NCBI RefSeq assembly: GCF_002727125.1
Contig: NZ_NHOA01000004.1
Span: forward strand, 1-41,967
Length of the DNA: 41,967 nucleotides
Reading direction: 5' to 3'
Source: Halorubrum persicum
GTDB taxonomy: Archaea; Halobacteriota; Halobacteria; Halobacteriales; Haloferacaceae
Below the pieces are notes generated by a model. That model was not told the DNA's origin. It made no database searches and worked only from the letters and a program-made list of their open reading frames with translations. Positions 25,671 to 34,655 of the stretch are shown here, piece by piece (within the stretch, counting starts at the first letter, position 1; each line of letters opens with the position of its first letter). Made by a program: the position numbers and the translations under genes.

Positions 25671-26774
25671 ATGGGAGCGAGAGCCCGACTCCGCGGGGCC
25701 GTCGACCGGCTGGAGCCGCCGCCGCGCGCGGTCGACTGGTCGCTGTTCGCGTTCGTCGTCGCCGAGGCGATCACCGGTCTGGTCTCGTTCACCGTGGGCG
25801 TCCCCGAGGGGTGGCCGCTGTTCTGGCTCCACCGCGCCCTCGGGGTCGGGATCGTCGCGCTGCTCGCGTGGAAGCTCGCGCGCGTTCGGCAGCGGCTCAC
25901 CGACCCCGGCCTCTGGCGGCGGTCGACGGCGCTGTCGGTCCTGACGCTCGTCGCCGCGCTCGGCGCGCTGGCGACCGGCATCGCGTGGGTGTTCGGGCTC
26001 GACGTGCGGCTCTCCTACTGGACGCTCCTCTCCGTCCACGTCGGCTTCGGCCTCGCGCTCGTCCCGCTGGTGGGTGCGCACGCGGCGACCCGGTTCCGGC
26101 TCCCGCGGCGGGTCGACTTCGAGCGCCGCCGGACCGCGGTCCGGTACACCGTCCTGCTGGCCGCGGGCGCCGCGATGTACCGGCTCCAACAGGGGATCAA
26201 CGACGCGCTCGACACCGCCGGGTCGGATCGGCGGTTCACCGGCTCACAGCCGCGGGCGGGCGCCGGAAACGGCGCGTTCCCGATCACCTCGTGGGTCGCC
26301 GACGACCCGGACCCGATCGACCGCGACGACTACCGGCTCCGGGTGGACGGGCTCGTGAGCGCCCCCGTGGATCTGACCGCCGCCGACCTCGCCGCCGACC
26401 ACGAGGCCGAGCTCCTGCTCGACTGCACCAGCGGCTGGTACACGGTCCAGGAGTGGGGCGGGATCCGCGTCGGCGACCTGCTGGAGGCCGCCGGCGGAAC
26501 GGCGACTGAGAACGCGGACCGCGAACCCGCATACGTCAGATTCACCTCCGTGACGGGGTACCGCTGGAGCCTCCCGCTCGACGAGGCCCGGGGCGCCCTG
26601 CTCGCCACGCACGTCGGCGGCGAGCGACTGAGCCACGGCCACGGTGCGCCCGCTCGGCTGGTCGCGCCCGACCGCCGCGGCTTCCAGTGGGTGAAGTGGG
26701 TGACGCGCGTGGAGGTCCGGTCCGAGTACGACCTGGGGCAGTGGGTCGTGACGCTGGTGAGCGGGTTCGATTAG
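25671..26774 (+). CDS. Fusion of b-type cytochrome-like membrane domain and sulfite-oxidase-type molybdopterin domain
   Basis: 367 residues. The first 180 contain four to five membrane helices with well-placed histidines (H54 in FWLHRALG, H123 in SVHVGFG, H137 in VGAHAATR) that could ligate heme b. Residues about 205-355 form a sulfite-oxidase/YedY-type molybdopterin domain, with the probable Mo-binding C252 in LLLDCTSGWY and the later SHGHGAPARLVAP region. Fusing the anchor and heme domain to the Mo domain resembles MsrPQ (YedYZ) in one chain, so electron delivery from the membrane to an external reductase is a reasonable inference. The substrate is unknown. Confidence 0.82.
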   Translation: MGARARLRGAVDRLEPPPRAVDWSLFAFVVAEAITGLVSFTVGVPEGWPLFWLHRALGVGIVALLAWKLARVRQRLTDPGLWRRSTALSVLTLVAALGALATGIAWVFGLDVRLSYWTLLSVHVGFGLALVPLVGAHAATRFRLPRRVDFERRRTAVRYTVLLAAGAAMYRLQQGINDALDTAGSDRRFTGSQPRAGAGNGAFPITSWVADDPDPIDRDDYRLRVDGLVSAPVDLTAADLAADHEAELLLDCTSGWYTVQEWGGIRVGDLLEAAGGTATENADREPAYVRFTSVTGYRWSLPLDEARGALLATHVGGERLSHGHGAPARLVAPDRRGFQWVKWVTRVEVRSEYDLGQWVVTLVSGFD

Positions 26775-26799
26775 GGGCAGCGGCGGCAGGAGAGCCGGA

Positions 26800-29253
26800 C
26801 TACGCGTACTCGCTCCCGACGACCTCGCGGATGCGCTCCGCGGTCACCGGGCCGACGCCGTCGACCGCCAGCAGGTCGTCCTCGGGCGCGGTCATCACGG
26901 CCTCGACGGTGCCGAAGTGCTCGAGGAGGGTCCGCGCCGTGACGGGGCCGATGTCGGCGATCGAGGAGACGACGTACTCCTGCTGTTCCGCGCGGGTCTT
27001 CGTCGTCTTCTCGCCGTGGACGCTCACCTCGCGGTCGCGGGTCTCCTGCTCCCGTTTGGCGATCGTCGCGAGCAGTTCCGTGGTGTCCGACTCGCCCTCG
27101 GTGCGGAGGACGCTCACGTCGAAGTCGACCGCGAGCGACGCGAGCGCGCCGCGGATCGCGTTGGGGTCGATGTTGCGCTGGCCGTAGAGGTTCGTCCCCT
27201 CGACGACCATCACGGGGCGGGCGTACGCCCGCGAGAGCTCGCCGACCTGCTCGAACATCGACCGGTCGGCGTCGAGCATCGAGTCGACGAAGTCCGCCGC
27301 CGACTTGCGCTCGACGGCGACCCGGTCAGAGAGGACGTAGTCGCCGACCGCGAGCGTCTCCAGCCGCGTGACGAGCCCGTCGCGGGTCGAGAGGTCCTTC
27401 GCGATCGAGGAGTCGAGCTCGCGCTGGTCGACGACGACCTCGACGCCCTCGTCGACGCCGGCGGTGGCGACGACGCCGTCGTCGTCGCTGTCGCTCGCCT
27501 CGGCGTCGTCGCTCTCCCCGTCTTCGCCCCCCCTCGCCGCCGCGAAGTCGGTGAGGCCGGCGTCGCCGTCCCCGCTGTCGGTCGCCTCGCCGTCGGCCGC
27601 CTCGTCGCCGTCGGCTGCGGCTTCCCCGTCCGCGGCCGCCTCGTCGCCGTCGCCGCCGGAGGTCCCGGCGAACGCGTCGAGTCCCGCCTGGCCGTCGTCG
27701 CCGACGGTCTCCTCGATGTCGTCGGTGGCCTCCTTCAGCTCGGTGAGCTGGCTGGCCATCTTCTTCTCGCGGCGCCGCGAGATCCAGAAGAACGCCTCGT
27801 CGCGGGTGTCCTCGGCCATCAGGACGACGACCTTCCCCTCGGCCTGCCGGCCCGTCCGCCCCTTGCGCTGGATCGAGCGGATCGCGGTCGGGACCGGCTC
27901 GTAGAAGCAGACCAGATCGACCTCGGGCACGTCGAGCCCCTCTTCGGCGACGCTCGTGGAGACGAGCACCTCGAACTCGCCCGCCTTGAACTCGTCGAGC
28001 GTCTGCTGCTGCTGTTTCTGGCTCATCCCGTCGGAGCCGTCCTTGTCGCCCTGCCCGACGAACTTCCGCACGTCGAAGCTCGCGGAGAGGAACTCCACGA
28101 GCGCCTCGGCGGTGTCGCGGGACTCGGTGAACAGGATGGCGCGCTCGCCCCCGTTGATCCCGAGCGTCTCCGCGAGGAGGATCCGGGCCTTCGAAAACTT
28201 CGGGTGGAGCCCGTCGAACGACTCCGCCTTCCGCATCGCCTCGCGCACCTTCGGGTCCGCCACCATGCGCTGGCTCGCCTTCGACGCCCCCGACGAGCGG
28301 GCGGCCTCGCGCTGGCGCTCGAAGTAGCGCCGGACGGACTCGACCGACTGCGTCTCGACCAGCTCGGTCGCGCGCCGGAGCTTCATCACCTCGGCGTGGG
28401 TGGACATCCCCTTGTACCCCTCCGACTGGTCGTTGTCCATCATCTGCTTCAGCTGCCCCCGCATCTTGTTGAGGTCTTTCTGCGAGAGGTCGGGGTTCGT
28501 CGTGTTCGTCACGCCCAACTGTTTCAGCTTCTCGAGCCGGTCGGTGATCACCTCGTTGAGCGCGTCCCGGATGTCGAGGACCTCGTCCGGGAGCGTGACC
28601 TGCTCCCACTGCACGTCGGTGTCGTGGGTGTACTCGTCGACGTCGGCGTCGTCCTCGGTCATCACCTCGACGTTCACGAGCCCGAGGTTCTCACACACCG
28701 TCTCGATCTCCTCGGTGTCGCCGCCCGGCGAGGCCGACATCCCGGTGACGAGGGGATCGGCCGCGTCGGCGTGATAGCGCTCCGCGATGTAGACGTACGC
28801 GTAGTCGCCGGTCGCGCGGTGACACTCGTCGAAGGTGCAGTGGGTCACGTCGCGCAGCGAGATCCGGTTGCCGACCAGGTCGTTCTCGACGACCTGCGGG
28901 GTCGCGATCACGATCCGGGCGTCGTCCCACAGCGCGGCGCGGTCGTCCGGCTTCACGTCGCCGGTGAACACGACGATCTCGTCGTCGGGTATCGACAGCG
29001 CCTCGCGGTAGAAGTCGGCGTGCTGCTGGACGAGCGGTTTGGTCGGCGCCAAGAAGAGCGCCTTCCCGCCCGCTTCGTGGAGGCGTTCGGCCGTGACGAG
29101 CAGGCTGACCGTCGTCTTGCCGAGACCGGTCGGGAGACAGACGAGGGTGTGTTCGTCGGCGGCGGCGTCCGCCAGCTGGAGCTGGTAGCGGCGCCGCTGG
29201 AGGAAGTCGTCGACGAGCAGCGGTCTATCGATCCCGGCGGCCTCGGTCGCCAT
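26800..29253 (-). CDS. hef: Hef: archaeal FANCM/XPF-like helicase-nuclease
   Basis: 817 residues. The N-terminal superfamily-2 helicase has Walker A PTGLGKT (about 41-47), DECH (142-145) and the C-terminal motif RSIQRKGRTGRQ. A long acidic linker (about 515-600) has the repeated short motifs QAGLDAF and DAGLTDF. The XPF-type nuclease begins near 608 (VDQRELDSSI) with active-site ERKSAAD (648-654), and two helix-hairpin-helix motifs end the protein (about 755-815). Hef processes stalled forks and branched DNA. The active-site residues look intact. CTTTAGG at about 29279-29285 is a possible TATA box, with a GGCCGGCGCCGGCC palindrome between it and the ATG. Confidence 0.95.
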   Translation of the reverse strand: MATEAAGIDRPLLVDDFLQRRRYQLQLADAAADEHTLVCLPTGLGKTTVSLLVTAERLHEAGGKALFLAPTKPLVQQHADFYREALSIPDDEIVVFTGDVKPDDRAALWDDARIVIATPQVVENDLVGNRISLRDVTHCTFDECHRATGDYAYVYIAERYHADAADPLVTGMSASPGGDTEEIETVCENLGLVNVEVMTEDDADVDEYTHDTDVQWEQVTLPDEVLDIRDALNEVITDRLEKLKQLGVTNTTNPDLSQKDLNKMRGQLKQMMDNDQSEGYKGMSTHAEVMKLRRATELVETQSVESVRRYFERQREAARSSGASKASQRMVADPKVREAMRKAESFDGLHPKFSKARILLAETLGINGGERAILFTESRDTAEALVEFLSASFDVRKFVGQGDKDGSDGMSQKQQQQTLDEFKAGEFEVLVSTSVAEEGLDVPEVDLVCFYEPVPTAIRSIQRKGRTGRQAEGKVVVLMAEDTRDEAFFWISRRREKKMASQLTELKEATDDIEETVGDDGQAGLDAFAGTSGGDGDEAAADGEAAADGDEAADGEATDSGDGDAGLTDFAAARGGEDGESDDAEASDSDDDGVVATAGVDEGVEVVVDQRELDSSIAKDLSTRDGLVTRLETLAVGDYVLSDRVAVERKSAADFVDSMLDADRSMFEQVGELSRAYARPVMVVEGTNLYGQRNIDPNAIRGALASLAVDFDVSVLRTEGESDTTELLATIAKREQETRDREVSVHGEKTTKTRAEQQEYVVSSIADIGPVTARTLLEHFGTVEAVMTAPEDDLLAVDGVGPVTAERIREVVGSEYA

Positions 29254-29305
29254 CGCCGGCTCTTGGCCGGCGCCGGCCTAAAGCCTTCGCGAAGCGGGGT
29301 GAAAG

Positions 29306-29410
29306 TTATCTGTCACCGGATCGCTCCTCTCGGAGCTCCTCCGGTACGTCCTCGTCGACCAGCTCCGCCCATTCTGCGAGCCGGTCACCGGATGGCGTTT
29401 GCGCACTCAT
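29306..29410 (-). CDS. Candidate 34-aa leaderless micro-gene
   Basis: ATG at 29408-29410 to TAA at 29306-29308. The peptide starts MSAQTPSGDRLAEWAELVDE and ends REERSGDR; its amphipathic Trp-containing acidic helix fits haloarchaeal protein composition. A clear TATA element TTAATA (29435-29440, minus strand) is centred 27 bp before the ATG, exactly the leaderless spacing. It occupies part of the 304-bp gap between hef and the DUF5807-like gene. It may be a small regulator or the relic of a larger gene. No homologue is recognised. Confidence 0.5.
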   Translation of the reverse strand: MSAQTPSGDRLAEWAELVDEDVPEELREERSGDR

Positions 29411-29434
29411 CAGGCGACGGATCTCAGTGGTACG

Positions 29435-29440
29435 TATTAA
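29435..29440 (-). promoter_or_regulatory. TATA box of the 34-aa candidate gene
   Basis: Minus-strand GTGTTAATACG, in an AT-rich pocket within GC-rich surroundings, centred 27 bp before the ATG at 29410. This supports transcription of the micro-gene independently of any larger frame. Confidence 0.45.
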
Positions 29441-29557
29441 CACTTACCCCGATTCTACGCGATTTGATATCGTTTCGGGCGTCCGTCTCCCCCGCTCGTC
29501 CGATCGCCCTCGGAGTCGACTCGCACGCCTTTTACCGCTCACGCGCCTCGGGCCGGC

Positions 29558-29998
29558 ATGAGCAACCTCGACGAGTTCCTCGCGGGCGAGCGGCTCGACG
29601 ACGTGGTCTTCTACGTGAGCGACGCGTACCTGGACGACGACTCCCGGCTCCGCAACGTCGGAACCGAGACGGACGCCGGGGTCCGGCTGATCCTCGACGG
29701 CGAGACCGGTCGGTCCGCGTTCCAGGCCGGCACGGGCATGGGAGCGATGGAGTTCGCGAAGACCGCGATGGGCGCGGAGGGTGAGATCGCGCGGTCGCTG
29801 GACGGCGGAGCGTGCCCCTTCGCCGAGGAGACCTCCGACGAGGAGCACGAGGTCCAGTTCGTCTTCGCGTTCGCGGAGGCGAAAAACGAGGAGGTCGGCG
29901 GGATCTACGCCGACGGCGACGTGGTCCACGCCTACGCCCACTGCACCTGCGGCGAGAGCTACTCGCACAAGTGGGTCGTCGGCGACCGCGACGACTGA
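29558..29998 (+). CDS. Conserved haloarchaeal protein, DUF5807-like
   Basis: 146 residues, acidic and cytoplasmic by composition. It begins MSNLDEFLAGERLDDVVFYV and shows three cysteines, in GACPFAEE and near the end in AHCTCGESYSHKW, where C-T-C plus a nearby His could bind metal. I associate it with the haloarchaeal DUF5807 group from memory; no function is known. CCTTTTACC at about 29528-29536 lies about 26 bp before the ATG, a good leaderless promoter. Confidence 0.8.
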   Translation: MSNLDEFLAGERLDDVVFYVSDAYLDDDSRLRNVGTETDAGVRLILDGETGRSAFQAGTGMGAMEFAKTAMGAEGEIARSLDGGACPFAEETSDEEHEVQFVFAFAEAKNEEVGGIYADGDVVHAYAHCTCGESYSHKWVVGDRDD

Positions 29999-30060
29999 GG
30001 GCCGAGCGAGAGTCGACCGGGTGAGAGTCGACCGGGCGAACAGCCCGCCTCAGCCCGGAT

Positions 30061-31713
30061 TCACTCCGAGTCCGGGGCGTCGTCCTCCGGCACCGACCCC
30101 TCCACGAGCGACTGGTCGGCGTACTGCTCGCGGAGGTCCTTCTTCGAGAACTTCCCGGTCGCGGTCTTCGGCACCTCGTCGATGAACTCCACCGCGTCCG
30201 GCACCCACCACTTCGGGTACTCGTCGCGGAGCCCGGTCTCGATCCGGTCGACGAGTTCGTCGCGGTCGGCGCCCTCGGCCGCGACGACGAACGCGACCGG
30301 GCGCTCCTGCCAGCGCTCGTGGGGCACGCCGACGACGGTCGCCTCGCTGACGCCGTCGTACGCCATGATCTCGTTTTCCAGCTCGACGCTGGAGATCCAC
30401 TCGCCGCCGGACTTGATCACGTCTTTGGTGCGGTCGACGAGCTGCATGTAGCCGTCCTCGTCGACGGTGACCACGTCGCCGGTCTTCAGCCAGCCGTCGA
30501 CGAACTCCGCCTCGTTGGCCTCCGGGCGCTTGAAGTACTCCTTCGTGACCCACGGGCCGCGGATGCGGAGCTCGCCGAAGTCCTCGCCGTTCCACGGCAC
30601 CTCCTCTCCGTTCTCGTCGATCACCTCGAACTCCAGGCCGGGGACGACGAGCCCCTGTTTCGAGCGTTTGGTCACCTGCGTCTCGTAGTCCGCGTCGCGC
30701 AGGTCGTCGGTGAGGTGCGAGACGGTGCCGATCGGCGAGAGCTCCGTCATCCCCCACGCGTGGAGCACCTCGACGTCGCGCTCGTCGTACCACTCGATGA
30801 GCGCCCGCGGCGCCGCCGCGCCGCCGATGATCACGGTGTCGAGCGTCGAGAGGTCGACGTCGTTGCCGGCCTCGATGTACTCGCGGAGGCCGAGCCACAC
30901 CGTCGGCACGCCCGCGGAGATCGTCACGCCCTCCTCCTCGATGAGGGCGGCGAGGTCCGCCGGTTCCGGGGAAGGACCGGGATACACGTGTTTCGCGCCC
31001 GCGGCGGTCGCGGTGAACGGCATCCCCCACGCGTTCACGTGGAACATGGGGACGACCGGCATGACAACGTCGGAGTCCTCCATCGGGATCCCCTGCGGCG
31101 TCTGGGAGGCCATCGTGTGGCTCCACAGCATCGACTGGGTGTACTCGACGCCCTTCGGCTTCCCCGTCGTGCCGGACGTGTAACAGAGGCCCGCGGGCTG
31201 GTCGCCGTCGAGGTCGGGCCAGTCGTAGTCGGTCGAGTGGTCCGCGACGAACGCCTCGTAGGGGGTCGCGTCGAGCGCGTCGATCTCGGACGACCCCATC
31301 ACGACGAAGTCGACGCCGTCGAACTCGGCGGCGCCCTCGGCGGCGCCGGCGATCTTGGGGGCCAGCGACGGGTCGACGAAGATGATCTCGTCGTCGGCGT
31401 CGTCGACGATGTAGCGGATGTGTTCGTCGGGCAGGAGCGGGTTGATCGTGTGGAGCTGCGCGCCGGTGTTCGGGACGCCGAAGTACGTCTCGAAGTGGCG
31501 AGTGTGGTTCCAGCAGAACGTCGCGACCCGGTCGCCGCGCTCGATCCCGTGCGCGTCGAGCGCGTTCGCGAGCTGCGCGGTGCGGTCGGCGTACTCGGCG
31601 TACGTGTGTCGCGTGCGCCCCTCGTGGGTCCGAGAGACGATCTCGGTGTCCGGGTATAGTCGTTCGGCGCGCCACAGGAACGGTCGGAGCCTCTGGGAGT
31701 GTCCGCCGGGCAT
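30061..31713 (-). CDS. Long- or medium-chain fatty acyl-CoA ligase (AMP-forming)
   Basis: 550 residues. The AMP-binding P-loop YTSGTTGKPKG is at 178-188. Further motifs are the adenylate-forming AWGMTELSP, GWLKTGDV, DRTKDVIKSGGEWIS and the C-terminal catalytic Lys in PKTATGKFSKKDLR (about 521). It activates a carboxylic acid to the acyl-AMP and then the acyl-CoA. The overall pattern (NPLLPDEHIRYI, WGMPFTATAAGAKHV) is that of the haloarchaeal fatty-acid ligases, but chain length is not deducible. Complete, with an acidic tail. It is monocistronic; 177 bp separate it from metX. Confidence 0.93.
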   Translation of the reverse strand: MPGGHSQRLRPFLWRAERLYPDTEIVSRTHEGRTRHTYAEYADRTAQLANALDAHGIERGDRVATFCWNHTRHFETYFGVPNTGAQLHTINPLLPDEHIRYIVDDADDEIIFVDPSLAPKIAGAAEGAAEFDGVDFVVMGSSEIDALDATPYEAFVADHSTDYDWPDLDGDQPAGLCYTSGTTGKPKGVEYTQSMLWSHTMASQTPQGIPMEDSDVVMPVVPMFHVNAWGMPFTATAAGAKHVYPGPSPEPADLAALIEEEGVTISAGVPTVWLGLREYIEAGNDVDLSTLDTVIIGGAAAPRALIEWYDERDVEVLHAWGMTELSPIGTVSHLTDDLRDADYETQVTKRSKQGLVVPGLEFEVIDENGEEVPWNGEDFGELRIRGPWVTKEYFKRPEANEAEFVDGWLKTGDVVTVDEDGYMQLVDRTKDVIKSGGEWISSVELENEIMAYDGVSEATVVGVPHERWQERPVAFVVAAEGADRDELVDRIETGLRDEYPKWWVPDAVEFIDEVPKTATGKFSKKDLREQYADQSLVEGSVPEDDAPDSE

Positions 31714-31890
31714 ACCTCACACACCACGGGGGCGAGAACTATGAACGTTGTCATGGTTGATCGTGACGGTTGGGGATGGACGAATTCGACGAGGCAGTCG
31801 CTCGGCGGCGTGGTTGACAGCGAGACCGTCGAGGACCCGCACCTCGCAGCCCGTCGGCCACGCGGTGGCGCGCGGCCACCGGGTCGCCCG

Positions 31891-33189
31891 CTATCCCCTG
31901 AAGAGGCTCGCGTGGACCGGCGCGTGGTCGGGTTCGGGCCGCGCGGAGTCGTCGCCCTCGCCGCCGCCGTCGGAGATCGCCCGCCCCTCGACCCCCTCCG
32001 CGAGGAAGTCGCGGAGCGGCGGGCCGACGTGTTCGGGCTCGACGAGGAACGCGTCGTGGCCGTGGTCGGAGTCGATCACGTGGTGCGCGGTCGGGGCGTT
32101 ACCGGCCCGGAAGGCGTCGGCGAGCGACGACGACTGCTCGACGGTGAAATGCCAGTCGGCGGTGAAGCTCAACAGGAGCGCCTCGCCGTCGAAGGCCCCG
32201 AGCGCGTCGGCGTCGGTGCCGTGGCCCGCCGCGAGGTCGTACTCGTCCATCGCGCGCGTGAGGTAGAGGTAGCTGTTCGCGTCGAACCGGTCGCTGAACC
32301 CCTCCGCCTGATAGTCGAGGTACGACTCCACCTCTCGATACGGGAAGAAGGCCGCCGTGGGCTCCGGCGGGAGCCCCAGATCGCCCTCCTCGCGCGTCAG
32401 CGAGTCGCGGCCCGCGGAGCGTCGCCCGAACTTCCGCTCCATCGACGCCTTCGAGAGGTACATGATGTGGCCGATCTGACGGGCCAGGGCGAGCCCCTCG
32501 TCGGGCGAGGGGCGGCCCTCGCCGTAGTAGTCCCCGCCGTTCCAGTTCGGATCCGCGCGGATCGCCCGTCGCGCGACCGCGTCGAGCGCGAGACACTGTG
32601 CGTCGAGCCGCCCGGCGGTCGCGATGGCGACCACGCGGTCGACGTCGTCCGGGTAGCGCTTCGCCCACTCCAGGGCGTTCATCCCGCCGACGCTCCCGCC
32701 GACGACGGCGCGGAGCCGGCCCACCCCGAGGTGGTCCAGCAGGCGGCGCTGCGCGCGCGTCCAGTCTTCGACCTGCACCGGCGGGTAGGCGGTCCCCCAC
32801 CGGTCGTGGTCGGGCTCGTCGGGGAGGTCGAGGTCGGCGGGGCGCTCGCTCGCCGGTCCCGTGGTGCCGTAACAGGAGCCGGGGACGTTCGCGCAGACGA
32901 CGTAGTACTCGGTGGTGTCGATCGCCTTCCCCGGGCCGACGATGTCGTCCCACCACGCGCGGGCCTGTCCGGCCTGCCCGCCCCCGCGGGTCTCCTCGTC
33001 GCGCTCCGGCGCGGGGGAGCGAGCGACGTTCTGGCTGCCGGTGAGGGCGTGACACACCAACACCACGTTGTCGCCGTCGAACTCACCGTGGGTCTCGTAG
33101 GCGACCTCCAGGTCGGGGACCGACTGGCCGCACTCGAAGGTGAACTCCCCGAGCGCGGCGATGCCGTGGTCCGCCGGAACGGCACTCAC
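31891..33189 (-). CDS. metX: Homoserine O-acetyltransferase
   Basis: 432 residues. It has an alpha/beta-hydrolase fold with the nucleophile S166 in [12 protein letters not shown] and the conserved CHALTGSQN oxyanion region (46-54). The catalytic Asp is in SFTADWHF, and the His is probably in [10 protein letters not shown] near the C-terminus. It acetylates homoserine with acetyl-CoA as the first committed step to methionine by direct sulfhydrylation. The gene starts 4 bp after the metY stop. A succinyl-accepting variant cannot be fully excluded, but pairing with metY favours acetyl. Confidence 0.93.
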   Translation of the reverse strand: MSAVPADHGIAALGEFTFECGQSVPDLEVAYETHGEFDGDNVVLVCHALTGSQNVARSPAPERDEETRGGGQAGQARAWWDDIVGPGKAIDTTEYYVVCANVPGSCYGTTGPASERPADLDLPDEPDHDRWGTAYPPVQVEDWTRAQRRLLDHLGVGRLRAVVGGSVGGMNALEWAKRYPDDVDRVVAIATAGRLDAQCLALDAVARRAIRADPNWNGGDYYGEGRPSPDEGLALARQIGHIMYLSKASMERKFGRRSAGRDSLTREEGDLGLPPEPTAAFFPYREVESYLDYQAEGFSDRFDANSYLYLTRAMDEYDLAAGHGTDADALGAFDGEALLLSFTADWHFTVEQSSSLADAFRAGNAPTAHHVIDSDHGHDAFLVEPEHVGPPLRDFLAEGVEGRAISDGGGEGDDSARPEPDHAPVHASLFRG

Positions 33190-33193
33190 GGTG

Positions 33194-34492
33194 TCACACC
33201 TCCGTGCCGGACGCGGCGCGCTCGCCGGCGGCGAGCCCTCGGTCGAGGTCGTCGATCACGTCGTCCGCGTCCTCGATCCCGACGGAGAGGCGGAGCATCT
33301 CCGGGTGGACGCCGGCGAGCCGCTGCTGCGTCTCGTCCATCTGCGCGTGGGTGGTCGAGGCCGGGTGGATGACGAGCGTCTTCGCGTCGCCGATGTTCGC
33401 GAGGAAGCTCGTCAGATCGACCGCCTCGCAGAACGTCTTCGCGGCCTCGTAGCCGCCGTCGACGCCGAAGGTGACCATCCCGCCGTAGTCGTCGAGGTAC
33501 GCGGCGGCGTTGTCGTGGCTCCGGTGGTCCTCGAAGCCGGGGTAGGCGACCCAGTCGACCCGGTCGTCGTCGCGGAGGAACTCGGCGACGGCCCGGGCGT
33601 TCTCGCAGTGGCGCTCCATCCGGAGCGGGAGGGTGTTGAGCCCCTGGATCGTCTGCCACGCGTCGAAGGGCGACTGCTGACCGCCCGTCGTCCGCACCGC
33701 GCGCTGGCGGGCGACGTTGGCGAAGGCGGCGTCGCCGAACTGCTCGACGAAGTCGATCGGGTAGGCGGGCGACTGGCCGTCGAGCTCGTCGTAGTCGGCG
33801 TCGGGGTGGTCCCACGGGAACTGTCCCCCGTCGACGACGACGCCGCCGACGGTGGTCCCGTTGCCCGTGATCCACTTCGTCGTCGACTCCCAGACGATGT
33901 CGGCGCCGTGGTCGAACGGCCGGCAGAGGGCGGGCGTGGCGAACGTGTTGTCGACCACGAGGGGGACGGCGTGTTCGTGGGCGACCTCGGCGAGCCGCTC
34001 GAAGTCGGGCGTGACGAGCGAGGGGTTCGCGACCGTCTCGACGTGCACGAACGCGGTGTCGTCGTCGATCACGTCCGCGTACGCCTCGTAATCGAGCGTG
34101 TCGACGAGCCGCGTCTCGACCCCGCGGCGGTTCGCGATGCTCGTGAGGTACGCGGCCGTGCCGCCGTACATCTCGGAGCTGGCGACGACGTTGTCGCCCG
34201 CAGTCGCGAGCACGGTGGTGATCGCGTCGAGCGCGGCCATCCCCGAGCCGGTCGCGACCGCGTCGGAGCCGCCCGACAGGTCGGCGAGGCGGTCCTCTAA
34301 GACGTTCACGGTCGGGTTAGAGATCCGGGAGTAGATGTCGCCCTCCGCCCGGAGCGCGTACATCTCCGCCGCCGTGTCCGCGTCATCGAAGACGTAGGAG
34401 GTCGTCTGGTGGATCGGGGTCGCTCGCGACCCGGTCGCCGGGTCGGCCTCGGCACCGGCGTGGAGACTCCGGGTGTTGAACCCACGTGTCAT
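33194..34492 (-). CDS. metY: O-acetylhomoserine sulfhydrylase (PLP enzyme)
   Basis: 432 residues, a Cys/Met-metabolism PLP enzyme. It begins [20 protein letters not shown]; the cofactor Lys is K206 in [11 protein letters not shown], and substrate-binding motifs include YSRISNPT and ASSEMYGGT. It makes homocysteine from O-acetylhomoserine and sulfide. It is the first gene of the metY-metX pair, with a 4-bp gap. Its promoter contains TATA-like elements and two tandem 10-bp repeats just upstream of the ATG, a likely control site for methionine or sulfur supply. Confidence 0.94.
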   Translation of the reverse strand: MTRGFNTRSLHAGAEADPATGSRATPIHQTTSYVFDDADTAAEMYALRAEGDIYSRISNPTVNVLEDRLADLSGGSDAVATGSGMAALDAITTVLATAGDNVVASSEMYGGTAAYLTSIANRRGVETRLVDTLDYEAYADVIDDDTAFVHVETVANPSLVTPDFERLAEVAHEHAVPLVVDNTFATPALCRPFDHGADIVWESTTKWITGNGTTVGGVVVDGGQFPWDHPDADYDELDGQSPAYPIDFVEQFGDAAFANVARQRAVRTTGGQQSPFDAWQTIQGLNTLPLRMERHCENARAVAEFLRDDDRVDWVAYPGFEDHRSHDNAAAYLDDYGGMVTFGVDGGYEAAKTFCEAVDLTSFLANIGDAKTLVIHPASTTHAQMDETQQRLAGVHPEMLRLSVGIEDADDVIDDLDRGLAAGERAASGTEV

Positions 34493-34502
34493 GTGTGTAG
34501 TG

Positions 34503-34530
34503 CATATATCTACAAATATCTATAACCGTC
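34503..34530 (-). promoter_or_regulatory. metY promoter with two tandem 10-bp repeats
   Basis: On the minus strand TAGATATTTG (34522-34513) is followed directly by TAGATATATG (34512-34503), one mismatch in ten. GGTTATAGATA (about 34528-34518) overlaps the first copy and is the likely TATA box, 26-35 bp before the ATG at 34492. A 10-bp period is one helical turn, so a regulator dimer could bind one face of the DNA beside or over the TATA box. Confidence 0.55.
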
Positions 34531-34622
34531 AGTTACGGCAAGTGATGCCTCGGCCTGCGCCGGATCGGCGGCGACGAGACGCGCGGGAGCCGCCCTCCCC
34601 GCTGCCGACCCGCCGAAGCGTG

Positions 34623-34630
34623 AGTTTATC
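34623..34630 (+). promoter_or_regulatory. TATA box of the RecJ-like gene
   Basis: GTTTATC element (AGTTTATC at 34623-34630) centred about 29 bp before ATG 34656; this supports the chosen start over any further upstream and suggests a leaderless message. Confidence 0.5.
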
Positions 34631-34655
34631 CCCGATCGGGAGCCAACGGGTGGTA

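Noticed and set aside
26917..29784. 955-codon plus-strand open frame opposite hef
   Set aside because: Shadow of Hef; composition is biased, there are no motifs, and it also runs across the intergenic region and into the 5' part of the DUF5807-like gene in another frame.
30319..31659. 446-codon plus-strand open frame opposite the acyl-CoA ligase
   Set aside because: Shadow frame rich in Arg, Val and Asp; the sense strand has all adenylate-forming motifs.
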